A DNA stretch of 11,954 nt from positions 1-11,954 of the forward strand of contig JAPLDC010000335.1 in NCBI GenBank assembly GCA_026391935.1, written 5' to 3'. Source of the stretch: Bacteroidota bacterium. Its GTDB lineage: Bacteria; Bacteroidota; Bacteroidia; 2-12-FULL-35-15. Numbering within the stretch: position 1 is the stretch's first letter; each line of letters begins with the position of its first letter. The position numbers and the translations under genes were made by a program. Below are positions 7,571-11,954 of this stretch, piece after piece. The notes beneath the pieces are model-generated. The model worked only from the letters and a program-made list of their open reading frames with translations, ran no database searches and was not told where the DNA came from.

Positions 7571-8080
7571 ATGAAAGCGAAAACATCAAAAGAGTCGTTG
7601 ACAATTCAAACTCAAATAGTTTTACCGAATGATACCAATACCTTGGGTAATTTATTTGGCGGACAATTATTGCAATGGATGGATATTGTCGCTTCTATTG
7701 CGGCTCACCGTCATTGTAAACGTGTTGTTGTGACAGCATCCGTTAATAATGTTTCCTTTAATATGCCTATAAATCATGCTAGTTTGGTGACGTTAGAAGC
7801 AAAAGTGTCAAGAGCTTTTAATTCTTCTATGGAAATTTTTATTGATGTTTGGGTTGAAGATCACGTTACCGGAGAAAAAAGAAAATGTAATGAAGCTATT
7901 TACACGTTTGTTGCTGTTGACCAAAATGGTTCTCCTTTGCCTGTACCCGAATTGATACCTGAAACTGAAGAAGAAAAATCGCGTTATGAAGGTGCATTGC
8001 GAAGAAAGCAATTGAGCCTTATTCTTGCAGGGAAAATGAAACCGAGCGAGGCTACTGAACTAAAGGCTTTATTTTCATAA
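7571..8080 (+). CDS. Acyl-CoA thioesterase, hotdog fold, YciA-like
   Basis: Hydrolyses acyl-CoA thioesters in the cytoplasm; the exact chain length preferred cannot be read from the sequence. Of 169 residues, the first 130 or so form one hotdog domain: LPNDTNTLGNLFGGQLLQWMD (18-38) is the family signature, with Asn24 and Asp38 at the positions generally taken as important, followed by AAHRHC (44-49), a VSFNMPI strand (61-67) and the closing strand CNEAIYTFVAVD (106-117). The C-terminal 40 residues are charged and helical, as in other members. It is divergent from the hemJ-like gene and convergent with the glycosyltransferase, 12 bases apart. Confidence 0.9.
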   Translation: MKAKTSKESLTIQTQIVLPNDTNTLGNLFGGQLLQWMDIVASIAAHRHCKRVVVTASVNNVSFNMPINHASLVTLEAKVSRAFNSSMEIFIDVWVEDHVTGEKRKCNEAIYTFVAVDQNGSPLPVPELIPETEEEKSRYEGALRRKQLSLILAGKMKPSEATELKALFS

Positions 8081-8092
8081 TTTCCTTGCCCT

Positions 8093-9055
8093 TCAATTAA
8101 TAAACACTTTCTCGTCGATATCCGTCATACATTTGAAATGTCCTTTTGGACATTTGTCATAGCCAATTTTTGAGCAAGGCCGGCAAGAAAGATCTTTTAC
8201 CTCCACTATTTTTGATTTAGGGTCAGGCAAATAGGGCGTAAATCCAAAGGCAGGAACGGTATTTCCCCAAACAGAAATGATCTCTTTTTTGAATGCCGCC
8301 GCAATGTGCATCAGTCCTGTGTCATGCGAAATTATTTTCAATGCTTGTCTGACAAGCGAGGCGGATTGATTTAAATTATATTTTCCACAAGTATTATAAA
8401 CGTTCGTTCCTGCAGCTTTTACTATTTCTTCCCCACGATAATGATCCTCCTTTCCTCCTAATAATATTATGGGTATAGATTGTTTTTTACAAATGGAAAT
8501 GATTTTTTCGAGTGGTAATTGTTTCGTGAAATGTTTCGCTCCAATTACAAAACCAATATATCCATTTTGATGTGAGGTAGGAAGAGAAAGGATATTTACT
8601 TCGTCTTTTTCAGGAATGAAATAATCTAATCCTTTGTTGTCATTTTTTATTCCGAGTTGTTCAACTGTTTTTAAATAACGATCCACAATATGGTCAATCG
8701 GCATTTTGTTGATTTTAAAATTAACTAAAAGCCATTTTTTGAAATTTAATTTTGAAAAAGCTGTGGAGGGTTTACCTAAAGCCTTTTTGACCTGCATTGA
8801 ACGGATATTATTATGCAGGTCAATAATAAAATCGAAATTTTCTTTTTTTAATTGAGTTACCACTTCTTTAACATCCTTTTCAATTATATGAACTTTTGTG
8901 ACGTAAGGATTGTTCTCTAAAATATTTCTAAAGGATATTTTTGTGAGATAATGGATTTCAAAATCTGGTTTTTGTTCCTTTATACAACGTATCACAGGCG
9001 TAGTTAAAACAATGTCGCCAATAGAACTAAAACGTATGATGAGTATTTTTTTCAA
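8093..9055 (-). CDS. Glycosyltransferase family 9 protein (heptosyltransferase-like)
   Basis: GT-B enzyme of the ADP-heptose:LPS heptosyltransferase type, acting at the cytoplasmic face on LPS core. Of 320 residues, the start KKILIIRFSSIGDIVLTTP (2-20) holds the conserved acceptor-side Asp14. The donor-side domain has VIGAKHFTKQLP (170-181), ILLGGKED (197-204) and the nucleotide-sugar motif HDTGLMHIAAA (244-254). The C-terminus has a CRPC pair (291-294) plus Cys302 and Cys309. The start codon is TTG at 9053-9055: it gives the exact family N-terminus, and a stop lies 12 codons upstream in frame. It follows cysS by 54 bases with no visible terminator, so a shared transcript is likely. Its exact sugar is not certain, but kdsB nearby supports LPS. 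Confidence 0.88.
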   Translation of the reverse strand: MKKILIIRFSSIGDIVLTTPVIRCIKEQKPDFEIHYLTKISFRNILENNPYVTKVHIIEKDVKEVVTQLKKENFDFIIDLHNNIRSMQVKKALGKPSTAFSKLNFKKWLLVNFKINKMPIDHIVDRYLKTVEQLGIKNDNKGLDYFIPEKDEVNILSLPTSHQNGYIGFVIGAKHFTKQLPLEKIISICKKQSIPIILLGGKEDHYRGEEIVKAAGTNVYNTCGKYNLNQSASLVRQALKIISHDTGLMHIAAAFKKEIISVWGNTVPAFGFTPYLPDPKSKIVEVKDLSCRPCSKIGYDKCPKGHFKCMTDIDEKVFIN

Positions 9056-9109
9056 GATTTTGTAGATGCTTATATTCTCTGGCGCTCATTTCTTGAGCTG
9101 CAAGGGAGA

Positions 9110-10579
9110 TTATTGAACCGACCAGGTAGCTCCGTCTTTAGTATCTTTAATTGTAATATTTATTTTATTTAGGTCATCACGCAATTTATCAGAAGCAGCA
9201 AAATCTTTTTTAGCTTTTATCTCTTTACGAATCTCCAAAATAACTTCCATCACTCCTTGTAATGCTTTGTCTGTTGCTGAATTGTTGTTTTCGGGTCTTA
9301 GCCCCATAACGTCAAAAACAAAATCATGCATTGTTTTTTTTAATACTGAAAGATCATCCGCTGTGATCGTTTCTTTACTATCATTTACTGAGTTGATGAT
9401 CCTAGCCCCTTCAAATAAATTGGCAATTAAAATAGGAGAGTTGAAATCATCATTCATTGCATTGTAACAATTATTTTGCAGCTCCTGAATATTTGAAGTA
9501 GATGTATCACTTATTTTTAAATTTTCCAACGTTTTAATAGATGTCATTAATCGAGCATATCCTTTTTCAGAAGCTTGTAAGGCCTCATTTGAAAAATCAA
9601 GTGTGCTGCGGTAATGCGTCTGTAACATAAAAAAGCGTACTGCCATAGGACTATATCCTTTTTCAAGTAGCGGGTGATCACCGGTGAATAATTCCCCCGG
9701 CAAAAATCCATTTCCTGCTGTTTTCGACATGCGTACACCATTGACAGTTAGCATATTTGTATGCATCCAATAATTTACTGGAGCCTTGTGGTTACACGCT
9801 TGAGACTGAGCTATTTCGTTTGTATGATGTGTTGCCTGCAAGTCCATTCCTCCACCATGTATGTCAAATGTTTCACCTAAATATTTACTACTCATTGCAG
9901 AGCATTCGATGTGCCATCCTGGAAAGCCCCATCCCCAAGGCGAAGGCCATTTCATTAGGGTTTCGGGTTTTGCTTGTATCCAAAGTGCAAAATCCAGTCG
10001 TCCGTTTTTTTCATCCTGTCCACTCAATTCTCTTGTCCCTTCAAGCAATTCATCCATTTTTCGATTAGTCAATTGTCCGTAAGAAAATTCACGGTTATAT
10101 TTTTCAACATCAAAATAAACGGTTCCGTTTTTTATATAGGCATATCCTTTTTCTATGATTATTTTGATCATTTCTATTTGCTCACAAATATGTCCGGTAG
10201 CGGTTGGCTCAATACTAGGAGGGAGTGTATTAAATTCACGCATCACATCATGAAAACCAAGCGAGTATTTTTGGACAATTTCCATAGGTTCAAGTTGTTC
10301 CAACTTTGCTTTTTTTGCAAATTTATCATCCCCTTCATCCCGATCACCCTCTAAGTGTCCCGCATCAGTTATGTTTCTGACATAACGAACTTTAAAATTT
10401 AGATGGAGTAGGTAGCGATATATAAGGTCAAATGACATGAATGTGCGACAATTACCTAAATGTACATCACTATAAACCGTTGGTCCGCATACATACAATC
10501 CAACCATTCCTGGATTTATCGGAACAAATTTTTCTTTTGTTCTTGATAGTGTGTTGTAAATAATTAATTGATCTTGCAT
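9110..10579 (-). CDS. cysS: Cysteine-tRNA ligase
   Basis: Class I aminoacyl-tRNA synthetase that charges tRNA-Cys. At 489 residues it is slightly longer than the 461 of E. coli. Marks seen: VCGPTVYSDVHLGNCRTF with the HxGH-type HLGN at 40-43; the zinc-site set Cys31, Cys226 (GWHIECSAM), His251 and Glu255 (THHTNE), whose spacing matches the E. coli ligands; HGGGMDL (241-247); and the signature loop RMSKTAGN (283-290), where most enzymes have KMSKS. A helical C-terminal domain with KAKKDFAASDKLRDDL contacts the tRNA in known members. The ATG gives the usual N-terminus. It is separated from the upstream MORN gene by a terminator, and no clear promoter was found in the gap. It probably leads the glycosyltransferase on one transcript. 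Confidence 0.97.
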   Translation of the reverse strand: MQDQLIIYNTLSRTKEKFVPINPGMVGLYVCGPTVYSDVHLGNCRTFMSFDLIYRYLLHLNFKVRYVRNITDAGHLEGDRDEGDDKFAKKAKLEQLEPMEIVQKYSLGFHDVMREFNTLPPSIEPTATGHICEQIEMIKIIIEKGYAYIKNGTVYFDVEKYNREFSYGQLTNRKMDELLEGTRELSGQDEKNGRLDFALWIQAKPETLMKWPSPWGWGFPGWHIECSAMSSKYLGETFDIHGGGMDLQATHHTNEIAQSQACNHKAPVNYWMHTNMLTVNGVRMSKTAGNGFLPGELFTGDHPLLEKGYSPMAVRFFMLQTHYRSTLDFSNEALQASEKGYARLMTSIKTLENLKISDTSTSNIQELQNNCYNAMNDDFNSPILIANLFEGARIINSVNDSKETITADDLSVLKKTMHDFVFDVMGLRPENNNSATDKALQGVMEVILEIRKEIKAKKDFAASDKLRDDLNKINITIKDTKDGATWSVQ

Positions 10580-10649
10580 AGGTTATTATTTCTGCTTTCA
10601 AACTAACATAGTTGCCAAAAAGTTCTTATTAAACAAAACAAGCTTTGTT

Positions 10650-10684
10650 AAAAAAAATGGACTTATGAAATATTCATAAGTCCA
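10650..10684 (-). terminator. Intrinsic terminator after the MORN-repeat gene
   Basis: Perfect 12-base-pair stem (TGGACTTATGAA with TTCATAAGTCCA, 10658-10669 and 10673-10684) with a three-base loop. On the minus strand it is followed at once by eight T (10650-10657 read as A on the plus strand). It begins 39 bases past the MORN stop and would separate that gene from cysS. On the plus strand there is no T-run after the stem, so it is directional. Confidence 0.9.
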
Positions 10685-10723
10685 AAGATATTAAGTTTTC
10701 GTAGGTTTTACGAAATTGTTGAT

Positions 10724-11599
10724 TTATTCTTCAATAACACTATCTCCAACATATTTGCCTCCTTTGTAAACAGCAATTCTGTTTAAAATACCATCTGAAT
10801 TATAGAAATATACTTTTCCGTCAATTAACCTGTTCTTAGAAAAAGTACCGTCTTTTGTAACTTGTTTATTAGAATTTAATAGTTTCCAATACCCTTCTCC
10901 ATTAAAAGGTTTACCTAAATTGTCTTTCTCATTTTTTTGAGCAACGATAGGAGGTGCTTCCACAGTTTTTGTTTCTACTACTGTTTTTACAATAGGTTTT
11001 TTGGGTTCAAATGTTTTAACTGAGGAAGGATCAATATTTCCACCGTTAAAATTTTTCACGGATTTCATATCACCATTTTCATAATATTCGGTAACTGGTC
11101 CCGCCTCTTTTCCTTCAGCCCAATTTCCTTCAATCATAACTTGACCGTTAGGATGATAATACTTTTGTTCTCCTTCACGTTTTCCGGTAACTCCAAACTT
11201 AAATGCTTGTTGAACTTGACCATTGTCGTAATATAATTTATAGTCACCAACCCAACGGTTGTTTTTCCACATACCTTCTTCTTTTATTTTACCGTTATCG
11301 TTATACATTTTCGCATAACCATTTGGGCGGTTATTTTCATAAGTGATGACACTTTTGATATTTGTATTGCAGTAGTACTCTTTCCAAATACCTGTTTTTT
11401 TGCTATCCAAAAACTTCCCTTCTTCAACTTTTTGATCATCTTTATAGCATTCCTTGTGAAGATCCTTATTTAAAATGATCCATTTGCCTTGCTTTTTGCC
11501 ATTAGCATCAGTAAAATTAGTCGTGTCTTTTCCAACAGATGACTGAGCAATAGCTATCTTGCAAGTGATAAAGAATAATATTAGGAGAGCCTTTTTCAT
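10724..11599 (-). CDS. Secreted MORN-repeat (YwqK-like) protein
   Basis: 291 residues with a clear Sec signal (MKKALLILFFITCKIAIA, probable cut before Gln19). The mature part is built of MORN_2-type repeats: units can be seen around 33-41 (NGKKQGKW), 55-77, 93-114 (YNDNGKIKEEGMWKNN), 118-136 (YYDNGQVQQAFKF), 142-164 (YYHPNGQVMIEGNWAEGK) and 167-186 (YYENGDMKSVKNF). After a Lys/Pro/Val/Thr linker (about 193-220) come two more at 234-255 and 260-283. Such proteins are often named YwqK-family antitoxins in databases, but export and the absence of any toxin partner make that name unhelpful here. A surface or periplasmic role is inferred. It ends with its own terminator. Confidence 0.85.
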   Translation of the reverse strand: MKKALLILFFITCKIAIAQSSVGKDTTNFTDANGKKQGKWIILNKDLHKECYKDDQKVEEGKFLDSKKTGIWKEYYCNTNIKSVITYENNRPNGYAKMYNDNGKIKEEGMWKNNRWVGDYKLYYDNGQVQQAFKFGVTGKREGEQKYYHPNGQVMIEGNWAEGKEAGPVTEYYENGDMKSVKNFNGGNIDPSSVKTFEPKKPIVKTVVETKTVEAPPIVAQKNEKDNLGKPFNGEGYWKLLNSNKQVTKDGTFSKNRLIDGKVYFYNSDGILNRIAVYKGGKYVGDSVIEE

Positions 11600-11768
11600 T
11601 CTATTAGGAGTATCTTTTGAAATTCTAAAATAAATTTAAAACAAATAATTTAAAGTATAAGCACTTTTTAGACCAACTAAAATTTTTCTTCGACCGATTT
11701 CAAATGACTATAGTCAATACCTTGCTAGATTTTACGCAAAGGATAGACCTAAAGTTACACTATTTTTA
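11600..11768. other. 169-base intergenic region upstream of the MORN gene
   Basis: AT-rich spacer between the stop of the threonine-dehydrogenase-like gene and the MORN start, both leftward. It must hold the MORN promoter, but I find only near matches to TAnnTTTG. It contains a perfect 12-base palindrome (listed separately) and a weak bulged stem at 11720-11742. No T-run follows either, so neither looks like a terminator. Confidence 0.5.
11705..11716. repeat. 12-base perfect palindrome, possible operator
   Basis: TGACTATAGTCA is fully self-complementary with no spacer. It lies about 105 bases upstream of the MORN start codon. It could be a dimeric regulator site, but a single short AT-rich palindrome may be chance. 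Confidence 0.3.
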
Positions 11769-11954
11769 TTATTTTTTTAAATTTTTGATCATATCGTTTG
11801 TCATGCTTTTTAGATCATAATCCGGTTTCCAGCCCCAGTCTTTATAAGCGTCAATAGAATCAATGCTTTTAGGCCAACTGTCTGCGATTTGTTGACGAGA
11901 ATCAGGCTTGTAAGAAATGCTGAAATTTGGAATATATTTTTTAATTTCCTCAGC
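11769..11954 (-). CDS. C-terminal end of a NAD-dependent epimerase-family protein, probable L-threonine 3-dehydrogenase
   Basis: Only the last 61 codons are in the window; the rest lies past the right edge. The frame runs unbroken from the edge to TAA at 11769-11771. The segment IPNFSISYKPDSRQQIADSW followed by a DWGWKPDYDL stretch is what I recall as the conserved C-terminus of the short-chain epimerase-type threonine dehydrogenases common in Bacteroidota. These oxidise L-threonine to 2-amino-3-ketobutyrate with NAD. The Rossmann domain and catalytic Tyr/Lys are not visible, so the assignment rests on this tail. A related sugar epimerase is the alternative. Confidence 0.75.
   Translation of the reverse strand, partial: AEEIKKYIPNFSISYKPDSRQQIADSWPKSIDSIDAYKDWGWKPDYDLKSMTNDMIKNLKK

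Noticed and set aside
9757..10354. Several plus-strand open frames opposite cysS
   Set aside because: They lie wholly within the strongly supported cysS gene on the other strand, have no family motifs, and overlap one another.
10632..10649. Short inverted repeat AACAAA/TTTGTT near the cysS upstream region
   Set aside because: Six AT-rich pairs around a six-base loop are likely by chance, and it adjoins the real terminator A-run.
11720..11742. Bulged stem CCTTGC with GCAAAGG as a terminator of the epimerase gene
   Set aside because: Weak, with an unpaired base, and no T-run follows on the minus strand.
1..11954. CRISPR arrays, tRNA or rRNA genes, insertion sequences, riboswitches
   Set aside because: No regularly spaced repeats, cloverleaf-like segments, transposase motifs or long structured leaders were seen on either strand.

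Overview
The window is about 12 kb of AT-rich, gene-dense chromosome, most likely from a member of the Bacteroidota. The sequence evidence is: TAnnTTTG-type -7 promoter boxes a short distance upstream of several start codons; no clear Shine-Dalgarno sequences; a prokaryotic HU (CCDC81-like) plus SPOR cell-envelope protein of a type typical of that phylum; a Bacteroidota-style epimerase-family threonine dehydrogenase tail; and DUF1571 and YwqK/MORN proteins. I cannot place it below phylum. It looks like housekeeping and envelope chromosome: I see no mobile element, CRISPR array, tRNA or rRNA, and no gene-free stretch longer than 300 bases.

Left part (1-4186). The 3' two thirds or more of polA (DNA polymerase I with an active-looking proofreading domain) runs rightward. 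It converges on two leftward, tandem, paralogous exported proteins. Each is a DUF1571-type domain interrupted near its C-terminal third by a LysM-like segment. The second paralog starts with GTG almost directly behind a promoter box.

Middle (4187-8080). A divergent 94-base gap leads into rightward kdsB (CMP-Kdo synthetase, LPS inner core). It is followed by a HU/SPOR envelope protein whose reading frame is broken exactly where its membrane segment should be, and by a predicted lipoprotein of unknown function. A leftward hemJ-like membrane protein and a rightward YciA-type acyl-CoA thioesterase form a divergent pair with facing promoter boxes.

Right part (8093-11954). Everything is leftward. 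In transcription order: the 3' end of a threonine-dehydrogenase-like epimerase gene (cut by the window edge), a secreted MORN-repeat protein ending in a strong intrinsic terminator, then cysS and a family-9 glycosyltransferase that probably share a transcript. The glycosyltransferase starts with TTG.

Functional themes: the LPS core (kdsB, GT9 heptosyltransferase-like protein) and the cell envelope or peptidoglycan (LysM, SPOR, lipoprotein, MORN) sit among housekeeping genes (polA, cysS, hemJ). The points most worth a second look are the tandem DUF1571-LysM proteins, the broken HU/SPOR gene and the two unusual start codons.
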